A stretch of DNA of 64,000 nt from Halobacteroides halobius DSM 5150 (GTDB lineage Bacteria; Bacillota; Halanaerobiia; Halobacteroidales; Halobacteroidaceae). Within the stretch, counting starts at the first letter, position 1; the number at the start of each line of letters is the position of its first letter. Location: contig NC_019978.1 of NCBI RefSeq assembly GCF_000328625.1, positions 558,001 through 622,000 of the forward strand, given 5' to 3'. Of this stretch, positions 8,798 to 17,328 are shown in pieces. Both the position numbers and the translations under genes were made by a program. The notes under the pieces are model-generated. The model was not told the DNA's origin. It saw nothing but the letters and a program-made list of their open reading frames with translations, and did not search any database.

Positions 8798-9886
8798 ATG
8801 ATAGAGATTAAAGAAGGAGAGGTTAGTGAAGTTTTAGTAAAGGATTCTAAAGTAACTGAAGTAATGTTATTAATTAATGGGCAACAAAGTAGAGGGATTA
8901 ATTATAATCAATTAACTGGGCCAATTACAGAAGGGGATAAGGTATTAGTTAATACAACAGCTACTAGTTTGAATTTAGGGACTGGAGGATATGATTTTAT
9001 TTTAAAAGTTAAGGGCCAAGAGACTGAATTGCAGGATACAGGTCATATTATGAAATTACGCTATAGCCCTTATCAATTACAAACTTGTAGTTTAGCAGAA
9101 CAAGAAAATGCTAATCATAACTTAGTGAAAGAATTTGAGTCATTAGCTTCTACCCCAGTAGTGGTAGGTACACTACATAGTATGTTACCTGCTATTGCAG
9201 TAATGGCAAAAACTATTATTTCTGATTTAAATATTGTATATATTATGACTGATGGAGCAGCGTTACCCATCCATTTTAGCAAATTAGTTAGTTATTTAAA
9301 ACAAATGGATTTGATTGATACTACTATTACAATTGGTCATGCATTTGGTGGTGATTTAGAAGCAGTTAATATTTATTCGGGCTTGATTGGAGCTTATAAA
9401 ATAGCAAAAGCAGATTTGGTAGTAGTTACAATGGGACCAGGTATTGTAGGAACAGGAACCAAATATGGATTTAGTGGTACAGAGCAGGCTGATATTTTAC
9501 ATGCAGTTAAGGTATTAAAAGGAATCCCTATTGCTGTTCCTAGAATTAATTTTGCTGACCCAAGAAGGAGGCATTATGGTTTAAGTCATCATAGTTTAAC
9601 TAATTTAGGAAAGTTAACTTTAGTAAAATCATTATTAGGAATTCCAAACTTAGTAAAAGATAAAAATGAGGTTATTAATAAGCAATTAATAACTTCTGGT
9701 ATAACTAATCGACATCAAGTTATTTATCGCTCAGGGAAAGAAGTTATAACTGAACTAGAGAAATTAGATTTTAAAGTTACAACTATGGGGCGAGGAATTA
9801 ATGAAGCTAAAGAATACTTTATGACTACAGGAATAGCAGGTATAATTGCTACTGAAAAAATAAAGGGGGAGTTGCTTGATGGATGA
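8798..9886 (+). CDS. DUF3866 family protein
   Basis: 362-aa protein of the DUF3866 family, widespread in spore formers and of unknown function. The N-terminal 75 residues look like a small beta domain (EVLVKDSKVTEVMLLINGQ). The remainder is alpha/beta with glycine-rich loops: TMGPGIVGTGTKYGFSG and VPRINFADPRRRHYG are family-typical. The ATG at 8798 follows GGGGG; a TTG three bases earlier is possible. The stop overlaps the start of nudF, so the two are translationally coupled. This DUF3866-NudF-SpoIIM neighbourhood is common in Firmicutes. Confidence 0.85.
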   Translation: MIEIKEGEVSEVLVKDSKVTEVMLLINGQQSRGINYNQLTGPITEGDKVLVNTTATSLNLGTGGYDFILKVKGQETELQDTGHIMKLRYSPYQLQTCSLAEQENANHNLVKEFESLASTPVVVGTLHSMLPAIAVMAKTIISDLNIVYIMTDGAALPIHFSKLVSYLKQMDLIDTTITIGHAFGGDLEAVNIYSGLIGAYKIAKADLVVVTMGPGIVGTGTKYGFSGTEQADILHAVKVLKGIPIAVPRINFADPRRRHYGLSHHSLTNLGKLTLVKSLLGIPNLVKDKNEVINKQLITSGITNRHQVIYRSGKEVITELEKLDFKVTTMGRGINEAKEYFMTTGIAGIIATEKIKGELLDG

Positions 9887-10424
9887 GTTAGTAGAAGAAA
9901 TCATTAAAAGTACTAAGTTATATGAAGGTAGAATAGTAACATTAAAGTTAGATGAGGTAAGATTACCAAATGGTAATAAATCTAGCAGAGAGATAGTTGA
10001 ACATGATGGTAGTGTAGCTATAATTCCTTATCAAGATAATAAGGTAACCTTAGTAGAGCAGTTTAGAGCTGCTACTAAAGAAGTGGTATTAGAGATCCCG
10101 GCTGGAAAGATAGAGATTAATGAAGAAGTACTAAAGTGTGCTAGAAGAGAATTAGAAGAAGAAACAGGCTTTCGAGCTGGTTCTTTTAGAAAGTTAGTTC
10201 AGTTTTATACCAGTCCAGGTTTTAGTAATGAAGAGATTACCCTCTATTTAGCTACAAATTTATCTAAATATAAGCAACAGACTGAGGCAGATGAATTTCT
10301 TGCTTTACGAAAATTAACTATAGACGAAGTGAAGAATAGGATTAAAGCAGGTAAATTTAAAGATGCTAAGACAATTATTGGCTTACAATACTTATTACAG
10401 TGGTTAGAGAATAATCAAGCTTAG
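9879..10424 (+). CDS. nudF: ADP-ribose pyrophosphatase, Nudix family
   Basis: 181-aa Nudix hydrolase that splits ADP-ribose to AMP and ribose 5-phosphate. The Nudix box runs G76 to F98, with REL and EEETGF at its C-terminal half (REUXEEXGU satisfied). The upstream EIPAGKI and downstream SPGFSNEEITLYLA motifs are typical of the ADP-ribose branch. The ATG at 9879 lies 6 nt after GGGGGAG and overlaps the end of the DUF3866 gene. Bacillus has nudF (yqkG) close to spoIIM as well. Confidence 0.9.
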   Translation: MDELVEEIIKSTKLYEGRIVTLKLDEVRLPNGNKSSREIVEHDGSVAIIPYQDNKVTLVEQFRAATKEVVLEIPAGKIEINEEVLKCARRELEEETGFRAGSFRKLVQFYTSPGFSNEEITLYLATNLSKYKQQTEADEFLALRKLTIDEVKNRIKAGKFKDAKTIIGLQYLLQWLENNQA

Positions 10425-10438
10425 AAAAGAGGGGTAAT

Positions 10439-11161
10439 ATGGAGCATAAAATTGGTAATAATGATCATATAAAAACTTTAAATATTACTTCTAATGCTTC
10501 AGGGGCTGTGAGAGCGGCTAGAGATGGTAATGTAGTAGTAATAGTTGATATTATTGATATGTCAACTAGTGCTGAGGCTGCTTTGGATGCAGGTGCAGTA
10601 GATATTTTTGCAGCTAGCCCAGATAATATTTTGGCCCCAGTTAAAGTTAATCCAGAAAAAATTGGTTATTTTGCTGGAAAGACTGCTTTAAAGCATAGTA
10701 GTGAGTTGCTAATAGTAACAGAACCTCGGTTAGAGGATAAGGAAGAACAAAGAAAGAATATACAACAGGCATTGTCTGGAGTTAGACGGGCTGGAGTGGA
10801 TGTATTAGATATCATCCCTAATTTAGGTACAGAGGTAGTAAAGTTAGCTGATTTTTCTGAAAAAGTAGTATTATTAGTAACGCAAACTGGAGGAGTTGCT
10901 TTTGATGCAGCTTATAATTATGGTGCTCCAGCAGTAACAACAGGTACTGTCGTACGAACATTAGCTAAAAAAGGAATTAAACCAGCTCAAGAATCAGCAG
11001 CTAGAGCTGTTAGATTGGCCCTAAAGTATAATACAGGGATTACTTTAGTAGCTGCTAGTTCTAATTCTTATGAAGATATATTAGCAGCAGAACAAATTGC
11101 TAAAATGATTATTAATACAGGTTTTTTAAGTAGTGATGGTAATATATTATCTGACTATTAA
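10439..11161 (+). CDS. Unknown protein, possible distant ComB (phosphosulfolactate phosphatase) relative
   Basis: 240-aa soluble protein. I do not recognise it confidently. The segment VVVIVDIIDMSTSAEAALDAG, the SRxG-like middle and the length of about 240 aa recall ComB-type 2-phosphosulfolactate phosphatases, but the conserved D-V-L-R-A-T motif reads D-I-I-D-M-S-T, so the catalytic Arg appears absent. Other visible features: TQTGGVAFDAAYNYGAPAVTTGTV (read as two glycine loops) and a C-terminal alpha-helical stretch ending NILSDY. It sits 14 bp after nudF and 40 bp before spoIIM, in one apparent operon. Confidence 0.6.
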   Translation: MEHKIGNNDHIKTLNITSNASGAVRAARDGNVVVIVDIIDMSTSAEAALDAGAVDIFAASPDNILAPVKVNPEKIGYFAGKTALKHSSELLIVTEPRLEDKEEQRKNIQQALSGVRRAGVDVLDIIPNLGTEVVKLADFSEKVVLLVTQTGGVAFDAAYNYGAPAVTTGTVVRTLAKKGIKPAQESAARAVRLALKYNTGITLVAASSNSYEDILAAEQIAKMIINTGFLSSDGNILSDY

Positions 11162-11201
11162 CATACTAATTTTATAAGGATAGAATTTAAGGAGGTGAAG
11201 A

Positions 11202-11855
11202 ATGCTTAATCATAAGTGGCGATCAAAACAATTTAGTTACTATATCACAAATCATATTTTTTTGGTACTAATTGTACTTGTTTTTTTCGCTATAGGATTA
11301 ATTGCAGGTTCAATAGCTGTAAACACACTCGATTATCAACAAAAAGAAAGCTTAGTTAGCTATCTTGACCAGTTTATTGTGCAGGTAAATCAACTGTTAA
11401 ATAATCAACAACATATAATGTTGAAAAAGATAATATTTTCTAATCTGAAATTTATTTTTATTTTGTGGTTATTGGGATTAACGATTGTAGGAGCTATAAT
11501 CGCACCAATAATAATCTGTTTAAAAGGTTTTATTATTGGGTTTACAATATCTTTTTTAATTAAAGAGTTATTTTTACAAGGCTTGTTATTAGCTATAGTA
11601 TCTATTCTACCGCAGAATTTAATAATTATTCCTAGTTTACTATTAGGGTGTTTATTCTCATTAATTTATTCTACTAGAATTGGTATGGCGTGGATCTTTA
11701 GTCGCAAAAAAAGAAGATATAATTTTAGTCAGGCAGTCTTAAAATATTCTGTATTAATGTTAATTTTAGCAGGGTGTTTATTTTTAGCTGGATTGATAGA
11801 AGCCTACTTAACACCTAATTTAGTTGAATTAGTAGCAAGCAATTTAATAAATTAG
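11202..11855 (+). CDS. spoIIM: Stage II sporulation protein M
   Basis: 217-aa polytopic membrane protein; with SpoIID and SpoIIP it forms the DMP machine that thins septal peptidoglycan for engulfment. Five hydrophobic segments are visible, the first at about 17-37 (VLIVLVFFAIGLIAGS), then a short extracytoplasmic loop with DQFIVQVNQLL. The FKGFIIGFTISFL segment and PQNLIIIP loop are typical of the family. Strong AAGGAGGTGAAG ribosome binding site. Bacillus has fur and xerD between spoIIM and deoB; here only 77 bp separate them. Confidence 0.95.
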   Translation: MLNHKWRSKQFSYYITNHIFLVLIVLVFFAIGLIAGSIAVNTLDYQQKESLVSYLDQFIVQVNQLLNNQQHIMLKKIIFSNLKFIFILWLLGLTIVGAIIAPIIICLKGFIIGFTISFLIKELFLQGLLLAIVSILPQNLIIIPSLLLGCLFSLIYSTRIGMAWIFSRKKRRYNFSQAVLKYSVLMLILAGCLFLAGLIEAYLTPNLVELVASNLIN

Positions 11856-11932
11856 TTAAAGGAGATTTGGATTGAATCTAGAATAATGAAATTAGAGTCG
11901 TCTGATGTCTGACAATAACTAGGAGGGATTTT

Positions 11933-13111
11933 ATGAACTCAATCAACAGAGCAACTATAATTGTATTAGATAGCGTAGGCATTGGTGCTTTACCAGATGC
12001 TAAAGAATTTGAATCTGAAGGAGCAGCTACTTTGCCTCATTTAGCTAAGGAAGTTGGAGGATTAGATTTACCAAATTTAGAAAAACTAGGCCTAGGTAAT
12101 ATTGTAGAAGTTGAAGGTCTAAGTAAAGTAGATAAGCCCAAAGGGGCTATTGGAAAGATGGCAGAGCAGTCTAATGGAAAAGATACTACAACTGGCCATT
12201 GGGAGTTAGCTGGTTTAGTCTCTCAAAATCCTTTTCCAACTTATCCTAATGGGTTTCCAGATGAGATAATGGATAAATTTCATGAGGCAATTGGTAAAGG
12301 AAGTTTAGGTAATAAACCTGCTTCAGGGACTGTAATTATTGAAGAGTTAGGTGAAGAACATTTTGAAACTGGGAAACCAATAGTTTATACATCTGCTGAT
12401 AGTGTATTCCAGATTGCTGCCCACGAAGAAATAATACCAGTTGAAGAACTATATAAAATGTGTCGGAAAGCAAGAAAGATGTTAACTGGAGAACATGCAG
12501 TGGCAAGAGTAATCGCACGTCCATTTGTAGGAGAACTTGGTGATTTTACTAGAACAGCAAGAAGAAAAGATTTTTCTTTGAAGCCGCCTAAAAAGACTAT
12601 GCTAGATCATTTAAAGGATGCAGGTCAAGAAGTCATGGCTGTAGGAAAGATTAAAAATATCTTTTCAGGTCAAGGTATTACTTCTGATCTTCATACTGAT
12701 AATAATATGGATGGGGTAGATAAGACAATTGATTATTTAAAAGAAGATAACTCTGGATTGATCTTTACTAATCTAGTAGATTTTGATCAAAAGTATGGAC
12801 ATCGTAGAGATCCAGAAGGTTATGCTAAAGCATTAAAGAATTTTGATGATCGACTACCAGAAATTATTGAACAATTAGAAGCAGACGATTTATTGATTAT
12901 TACTGCTGACCATGGTTGTGACCCAACTTATAAAGGAACGGACCACACTAGAGAATATGTTCCTTTATTAGTGTATGGAGCAAATGTACAAGCCGGGGTA
13001 GATTTAGGAATTAGAGAAAGTTTTAGTGATTTAGCAGCAACTATTACTAGTATCTTTAAAGTAGAAGAAACAGGATATGGAACAAGTTTCAAACAAGAAA
13101 TTTTTGAGTAG
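11933..13111 (+). CDS. deoB: Phosphopentomutase
   Basis: 392-aa manganese enzyme of the alkaline-phosphatase superfamily that interconverts (deoxy)ribose 1- and 5-phosphate. Metal-site motifs: [14 protein letters not shown] at the N-terminus, [11 protein letters not shown] with the activated Thr (about residue 85), and TADHGCDPT near the C-terminus. Length is exactly typical. AGGAGG precedes the ATG. With punA 14 bp downstream it forms a nucleoside salvage pair: PunA yields the pentose 1-phosphate that DeoB isomerises. Confidence 0.97.
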   Translation: MNSINRATIIVLDSVGIGALPDAKEFESEGAATLPHLAKEVGGLDLPNLEKLGLGNIVEVEGLSKVDKPKGAIGKMAEQSNGKDTTTGHWELAGLVSQNPFPTYPNGFPDEIMDKFHEAIGKGSLGNKPASGTVIIEELGEEHFETGKPIVYTSADSVFQIAAHEEIIPVEELYKMCRKARKMLTGEHAVARVIARPFVGELGDFTRTARRKDFSLKPPKKTMLDHLKDAGQEVMAVGKIKNIFSGQGITSDLHTDNNMDGVDKTIDYLKEDNSGLIFTNLVDFDQKYGHRRDPEGYAKALKNFDDRLPEIIEQLEADDLLIITADHGCDPTYKGTDHTREYVPLLVYGANVQAGVDLGIRESFSDLAATITSIFKVEETGYGTSFKQEIFE

Positions 13112-13125
13112 AGGGGGAGAAAATT

Positions 13126-13950
13126 ATGTCACAAGAATTAATTAAGCAGTTACAGGAGAGCGCAGACTATATTAAGGAAGAAATAGATATTAAACCTAAA
13201 GTAGCATTAATTCTAGGTTCAGGGTTAGGAGTTTTAGCTGGCGAAATTGAAGATAAAGTTGAGATTACTTATGATGAAATTCCTAATTTTCCTGTTTCCA
13301 CAGTAGAAGGACATGCTGGGCAGTTAGTATTAGGAACTTTAGAAGGTATAGAAGTAGTTGCTATGCAAGGAAGATTTCATTACTATGAAGGATATGACAT
13401 GTCTTTAATAGGTTTTCCAGTCCAGGTAATGAATCTATTAGGGCCAAATAAATTAGTGGTGACTAATTCTGCTGGAGGGGCAAATAGGAATTTTAATGTA
13501 GGAGATTTAATGTTGATCAATGACCATATTAATTTTATGGGGACAAATCCGTTGGTTGGCCCTAACGAAGCGGAGCTTGGCCCGAGATTTCCTGATATGT
13601 CAGAGGCTTATAATCAAGAATTAATTGAATTAGCTGAAAAAGTAGCTGATGAACAAGGTTTGGGATTAAGAAAAGGGGTTTATGTAGGTATGACAGGCCC
13701 AACATATGAAACCCCAGCTGAAGTAAGGATGATTAATAAGCTTGGTGGTGATGCAGTAGGGATGTCTACTGTACCAGAAGTTATTGCTGCTAATCACTTA
13801 GGTATGAAAGTATTAGGAATTTCCTGTATTACTAATATGGCAGCGGGTATTTTACCAGAACCATTATCCCATGATGAAGTAATTGAAACTACTCAACGAG
13901 TTAAACCTAAGTTTATTAATTTAGTCCGAGGAATAATTAAAGAATTATAA
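13126..13950 (+). CDS. punA: Purine nucleoside phosphorylase (trimeric type)
   Basis: 274-aa enzyme cleaving (deoxy)inosine and (deoxy)guanosine with phosphate. LILGSGLGVLA binds phosphate, VEGHAGQL and GRFHYYEGY are family blocks, MTGPTYETPAE and GMSTVPEVI shape the base site, and SCITNMAAGI holds the purine-contacting Asn. Follows deoB by 14 bp in the order also seen in Bacillus. A bidirectional terminator follows. Confidence 0.96.
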   Translation: MSQELIKQLQESADYIKEEIDIKPKVALILGSGLGVLAGEIEDKVEITYDEIPNFPVSTVEGHAGQLVLGTLEGIEVVAMQGRFHYYEGYDMSLIGFPVQVMNLLGPNKLVVTNSAGGANRNFNVGDLMLINDHINFMGTNPLVGPNEAELGPRFPDMSEAYNQELIELAEKVADEQGLGLRKGVYVGMTGPTYETPAEVRMINKLGGDAVGMSTVPEVIAANHLGMKVLGISCITNMAAGILPEPLSHDEVIETTQRVKPKFINLVRGIIKEL

Positions 13951-13951
13951 C

Positions 13952-13979
13952 AAAACGAAGGGCCAAGGCCCTTCGTTTT
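13952..13979. terminator. Bidirectional terminator between punA and the convergent gene
   Basis: A 28-nt near-perfect palindrome with arms AAAACGAAGGGCC and GGCCCTTCGTTTT around AA. T runs flank it on both strands, so it can end punA from the left and the minus-strand gene from the right. Confidence 0.9.
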
Positions 13980-14529
13980 ATTTATTTTTGTGTCTAAATT
14001 TAGTATTATTAGAATACTGAATAGTTTTTTGAAGTAATGTTTCATATACCTCGTTTAAGTTAGCCTTCTTATCTATTTTAATGCTACCTAATTTAAAATT
14101 AGATTCATTATCCTGCCATAAATAATAACCTATTTTATAGATTTGGTTACTTTTATTAGTTATTGGTTTTTCTTGATCTGATTTTAACATAGTTAATAAA
14201 GAATTATTAATAAACATCACGACTTTTTTATTATTTAAATAGTCTTTGATGATAGATAGTCCTGTAGATGAATTTAGTATATCTTTTCTAGATTTATTAA
14301 TCCAAAGTGCTGTATAATTTTTAGGGTTAGACTCTTTTAATTTAGAAAGACTCTGTTCTGTAATATTTAAATTAGGAAATTTCAAATCATTTATTTCTCC
14401 TAACAGTGCAATGTTAAATTGTTTAGAATTAGTTTTTACTACTTTAGGTTGTGTAAATGCTTTAATTCCTGTATCCATCAATAATCCAGTGATTGCTAAG
14501 GTAGTAAAAGTTTTAAGGAAATTCTTCAT
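13978..14529 (-). CDS. Exported protein of unknown function
   Basis: 183 aa; not recognised. The N-terminus MKNFLKTFTTLAITGLLMD looks like a signal peptide or uncleaved signal anchor. The mature part is Asn/Lys/Ser rich with segments NYTALWINKSRKDIL, VVMFINNSLLTML and YKIGYYLWQDNESNFKLG suggesting an alternating beta/alpha fold. AAGGAGT precedes the ATG. It is transcribed against punA and, with the CheX-like gene, interrupts the usual punA-dacF junction. No catalytic motif is visible. Confidence 0.65.
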   Translation of the reverse strand: MKNFLKTFTTLAITGLLMDTGIKAFTQPKVVKTNSKQFNIALLGEINDLKFPNLNITEQSLSKLKESNPKNYTALWINKSRKDILNSSTGLSIIKDYLNNKKVVMFINNSLLTMLKSDQEKPITNKSNQIYKIGYYLWQDNESNFKLGSIKIDKKANLNEVYETLLQKTIQYSNNTKFRHKNK

Positions 14530-14635
14530 AAAAATACTCCTTTCTTAAAAGTAAACGAAGATATTTTAATTATATAATTTTAAGCTAAAGATGCAATGGT
14601 AGTTAATAGCATACTAAGGGTGAATTTAAACAATA

Positions 14636-14668
14636 AAAACAGAGGGAAAGGAAATCCCTCTGTTTTTA
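14636..14668 (-). terminator. Terminator of the CheX-like gene
   Basis: Arms AAAACAGAGGGA (14636-14647) and TCCCTCTGTTTT (14655-14666) around a 7-nt loop; on the minus strand the hairpin is followed by a T-rich run. Confidence 0.8.
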
Positions 14669-15130
14669 TTAACTTGATTTTAATGATATGTTGATTTTTA
14701 TATCCCCAATTTTAGTATGTAAAGGAATAATTAAAGATTCGCCCTTAGCTGGAGATATTTCCATATTATCTCCTATAGCAATTGAAGGAGGGGTTATATC
14801 ACACTGGTAGCCCAGATCTGATAATTTAGTTGTTGAATTTCCCGTAATAATATTGGCTAGCTCCCCAATTGCAGATCGACTTAAATCATCAAATTCATTT
14901 ATTTCCATGCCAGACATCTTAGTAACAATATTTAAAGCAGTATCTTCCTCCATACTAAAATAAATAAATCCTTCTAGACTACCTGTTACGCCAATAGAAG
15001 CATTAATTCCTTGAGCAGTAAAGTGTTTGCTTTCCGTCTTTCTCTCTCCTTCTGTAGGGTTAAGTTGTATCATATTCTCTAAAACACTTTTAGTACTCTT
15101 TAAGATAGGATTAATATATTCTTTTTTCAT
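14669..15130 (-). CDS. CheX-like CheY-P phosphatase
   Basis: 153-aa single-domain protein of the CheC/CheX/FliY family. The active-site pattern ExxN appears once, in RSAIGELANIITGNSTTKL, as in CheX. The N-terminal helix and the glycine-containing strand ASIGVTGSLEGFIYFSM match the fold. CheX dephosphorylates phospho-CheY; no other chemotaxis gene is in the window, so this is an orphan copy. AAGGAGG precedes the ATG. It is divergent from dacF across a gap with a 34-bp palindrome. Confidence 0.8.
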   Translation of the reverse strand: MKKEYINPILKSTKSVLENMIQLNPTEGERKTESKHFTAQGINASIGVTGSLEGFIYFSMEEDTALNIVTKMSGMEINEFDDLSRSAIGELANIITGNSTTKLSDLGYQCDITPPSIAIGDNMEISPAKGESLIIPLHTKIGDIKINISLKSS

Positions 15131-15194
15131 TAGATGTATCCTCCTTATTATTTCTTTAATTAAAGTATTTCAGCAATTATATTTAAAATCCTGT

Positions 15195-15228
15195 ATATGA
15201 TAAAAATATAATTATATTTTTATCATAT
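15195..15228. repeat. 34-bp perfect palindrome in divergent promoter region
   Basis: Every base from 15195 to 15211 pairs with 15212 to 15228. The centre holds TATAAT on the plus strand (15207-15212) and a mirrored TATAAT on the minus strand. It lies between the divergent cheX-like and dacF starts, so it may be an operator over two -10 elements; -35 matches are weak on both sides. Confidence 0.6.
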
Positions 15229-15276
15229 CTTTTTAATAGATTAAATAAATATTAGTTAGAAGCTGAGGTGAATCAA

Positions 15277-16449
15277 ATGAAAAACTCTAGGATAATTATG
15301 ATTATGGGTCTGGTTTTAATTATTTTATTTTCCTCGCTAATGCCTTCTGTGGCTCAAAAAAATTCTGGGTTTGACCTTGAATCTAAGTCAGCTGTTTTAA
15401 TGGATGCTCAATCCGGTGAAATAATCTATAGTAAGAATGCAAATGAGAAATTGCCTCCAGCTAGTATTACAAAAATAATGACTATGTTATTAACTATGGA
15501 GGCTTTAGATGAAGGAGAAGTTAGTTTAACTGATGAAATTACAGCTAGTGAACATGCTTCAAAAATGGGTGGCTCTCAAATTTGGTTAGAACCTGGTGAA
15601 AAAATGACTTTAGAGCAACTATTAAAGGCAGTAGCAATTGTTTCAGCTAATGATGCATGTGTGGCAATAGCTGAGCATTTATATGGTACAGAAGAAAAAT
15701 TTGTAGAGGCAATGAATAAAAAAGCTAAAGAATTGGGGATGAAGAATACTTACTTTTATAATACTAATGGATTACCTATAGAAGATTCTGAAAGTAAAGG
15801 GAATTATACTACAGCCTATGATGTGGCATTGATGTCACGCGCTTTGTTGCAATACCCACAAGTTTTAAAGTATACTTCTACTTGGATTGATCATTTACGC
15901 GATGGAGAATCGTTTTTGCGAAACACAAATAATTTAGTTAGATTCTATAATGGAGCTGATGGTTTAAAGACTGGTTATACTAGTGAGGCTGGCTTTTGTT
16001 TGTCTGCTACAGCTCAAAAAGAAGGAATGCGTTTTATTGCTGTAGTAATGAAGGCACCTAATTCTAAAGTTAGGTTTGCTGAGGCAAAGAAATTATTATC
16101 TTATGCGTTTAGTATTCATAAGTCACTTTTAATTGCTAAAAAAGGGGAAAAGATTGAGCAAGTCAATGTATTTAAAGGCCAAAAACAGAACATAGCTATA
16201 GAAGCTAAAGAAGATGTAAATGTTATAATTAAAAAAGGTGAAGGAGAAAATCTTACTAAGCAGATTAGAGTTAATAAGGAGATAGTGGCCCCAATAAAAA
16301 AGGGGGATAAAGTAGGAGAAATTGTAATTTTACAAGGAGACCAAGTATTAGAAAGGGTAGATTTAGTAGCACAAGAAGGAGTTGAAAAAGCAAATATATT
16401 TAAAATAACGGTTCAACTGTTAAAAAGGTTTATTGGCACGATGTTTTAA
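15277..16449 (+). CDS. dacF: D-alanyl-D-alanine carboxypeptidase DacF
   Basis: Penicillin-binding-protein family S11 carboxypeptidase trimming D-Ala from peptidoglycan stem peptides; DacF is the forespore member in Bacillus. A signal peptide is visible (residues 1-27, IIMIMGLVLIILFSSLMPSVAQ). Catalytic motifs: S63-x-x-K66 (PASITK), S123-A-N125 and K231-T-G. A C-terminal beta domain (about 275-370) and an amphipathic end follow. The ATG at 15277 is 6 nt after GAGGTG; a GTG at 15268 overlaps that site. Directly upstream of spoIIA, as in Bacillus, but a terminator separates them. Confidence 0.93.
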   Translation: MKNSRIIMIMGLVLIILFSSLMPSVAQKNSGFDLESKSAVLMDAQSGEIIYSKNANEKLPPASITKIMTMLLTMEALDEGEVSLTDEITASEHASKMGGSQIWLEPGEKMTLEQLLKAVAIVSANDACVAIAEHLYGTEEKFVEAMNKKAKELGMKNTYFYNTNGLPIEDSESKGNYTTAYDVALMSRALLQYPQVLKYTSTWIDHLRDGESFLRNTNNLVRFYNGADGLKTGYTSEAGFCLSATAQKEGMRFIAVVMKAPNSKVRFAEAKKLLSYAFSIHKSLLIAKKGEKIEQVNVFKGQKQNIAIEAKEDVNVIIKKGEGENLTKQIRVNKEIVAPIKKGDKVGEIVILQGDQVLERVDLVAQEGVEKANIFKITVQLLKRFIGTMF

Positions 16450-16478
16450 AAGATATCCCTCGAGGGATATCTTTTTTT
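16449..16478 (+). terminator. Terminator of dacF
   Basis: A 26-nt palindrome (16449-16474, arms AAAGATATCCCT/AGGGATATCTTT) runs into seven Ts. Confidence 0.88.
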
Positions 16479-16486
16479 ATGAATAG

Positions 16487-16515
16487 GAAGGAAAAAAATT
16501 ACTTATGTTGAAAAT
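16487..16515 (+). promoter_or_regulatory. Candidate SigH promoter of the spoIIA operon
   Basis: GAAGGAAA (16487-16494) and GTTGAAAAT (16507-16515) are 12 nt apart. The -35 part fits SigH well; the -10 has GAAA instead of GAAT. spoIIA is SigH-dependent in Bacillus, which supports the assignment. Confidence 0.45.
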
Positions 16516-16538
16516 ATAGTTTAGAAGAGGGAGGAGTG

Positions 16539-16877
16539 ATGGAGTTGAAATTATCTTTTCAAAAGCTAGATAAGGCTTTAGTCATTACTTTAGATGGAGA
16601 ATTTGATTTACATACAGCAGAAAAGTTTAAAAAAAGAGTAGGGAATAAAATAGCTGCTGGAAATACAAGAATAATATTAGACTTAGGAGGGGTTGAATTT
16701 ATTGATAGTTCAGGTTTAGGAGCTATTTTAAGCAAGTATAAAAAACTAGATAAAATGAATGGGAAATTAATAGTAACTAATGTCACACCGCAAGTAAAAC
16801 GAATTTTTGAGGTATCAGGAATTCTTCGTATAATAGATATTTATTCATCTCAAAAAGAAGCACTAGATAATATTTAA
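16539..16877 (+). CDS. spoIIAA: Anti-sigma-F antagonist SpoIIAA
   Basis: 112-aa STAS-domain protein that frees SigF by binding SpoIIAB. FIDSSGLGAIL carries the phosphorylated serine S58. Dephospho-SpoIIAA displaces SigF; SpoIIAB rephosphorylates it. The ATG at 16539 follows GGGAGG. First gene of spoIIAA-spoIIAB-sigF, 12 bp before spoIIAB. Confidence 0.96.
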   Translation: MELKLSFQKLDKALVITLDGEFDLHTAEKFKKRVGNKIAAGNTRIILDLGGVEFIDSSGLGAILSKYKKLDKMNGKLIVTNVTPQVKRIFEVSGILRIIDIYSSQKEALDNI

Positions 16878-16889
16878 GGAGGTAGAAGA

Positions 16890-17318
16890 ATGGAAAATAA
16901 AGCTGAATTGGTGATTGATGGGGTATCTGATAATATCGGATTAGCTAGAGTGACAGTAGCTTCTTTTGCTTCTCAATTAGATTTTACCATATCGGAACTA
17001 GAGGAGCTCAAAGTAGCTATTTCAGAAGCAGTTTCTAATTCTATCATTCATGGTTATGGTGAAGAGGAAGGCCAAGTAAAGATTAAAATGAGGGTGTATG
17101 GGGGCCAATTAGAAGTAATTATAATAGATCAAGGTAGTGGGATTGAAGATATAGACACGGCTTTACAACCTTCTTATACTACTGAAGGTAGAATGGGATT
17201 AGGATTAACATTTATAGATTCTTTTATGGATCAATTTGAGATTGAATCAGAAGTAGACCAAGGAACTCAGCTAAGAATGATTAAGATTCCTACTCGAGAA
17301 CAACAGCAGGTTAATTAG
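16890..17318 (+). CDS. spoIIAB: Anti-sigma-F factor and serine kinase SpoIIAB
   Basis: 142-aa GHKL-type kinase that sequesters SigF and phosphorylates SpoIIAA. N box: SEAVSNSIIHGYG with N50. G1 box: DQGSGI with D80. G2 box: GRMGLGLTFI. TAAGGAGG precedes the ATG. sigF starts about 11 bp downstream, so stoichiometric expression is likely. Confidence 0.96.
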   Translation: MENKAELVIDGVSDNIGLARVTVASFASQLDFTISELEELKVAISEAVSNSIIHGYGEEEGQVKIKMRVYGGQLEVIIIDQGSGIEDIDTALQPSYTTEGRMGLGLTFIDSFMDQFEIESEVDQGTQLRMIKIPTREQQQVN

Positions 17319-17328
17319 GTGGATGATA

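Noticed and set aside
11856-11932. Missing or degraded xerD between spoIIM and deoB
   Set aside because: The 77-bp gap holds no xerD-like remnant; absence is a synteny difference, not a pseudogene.
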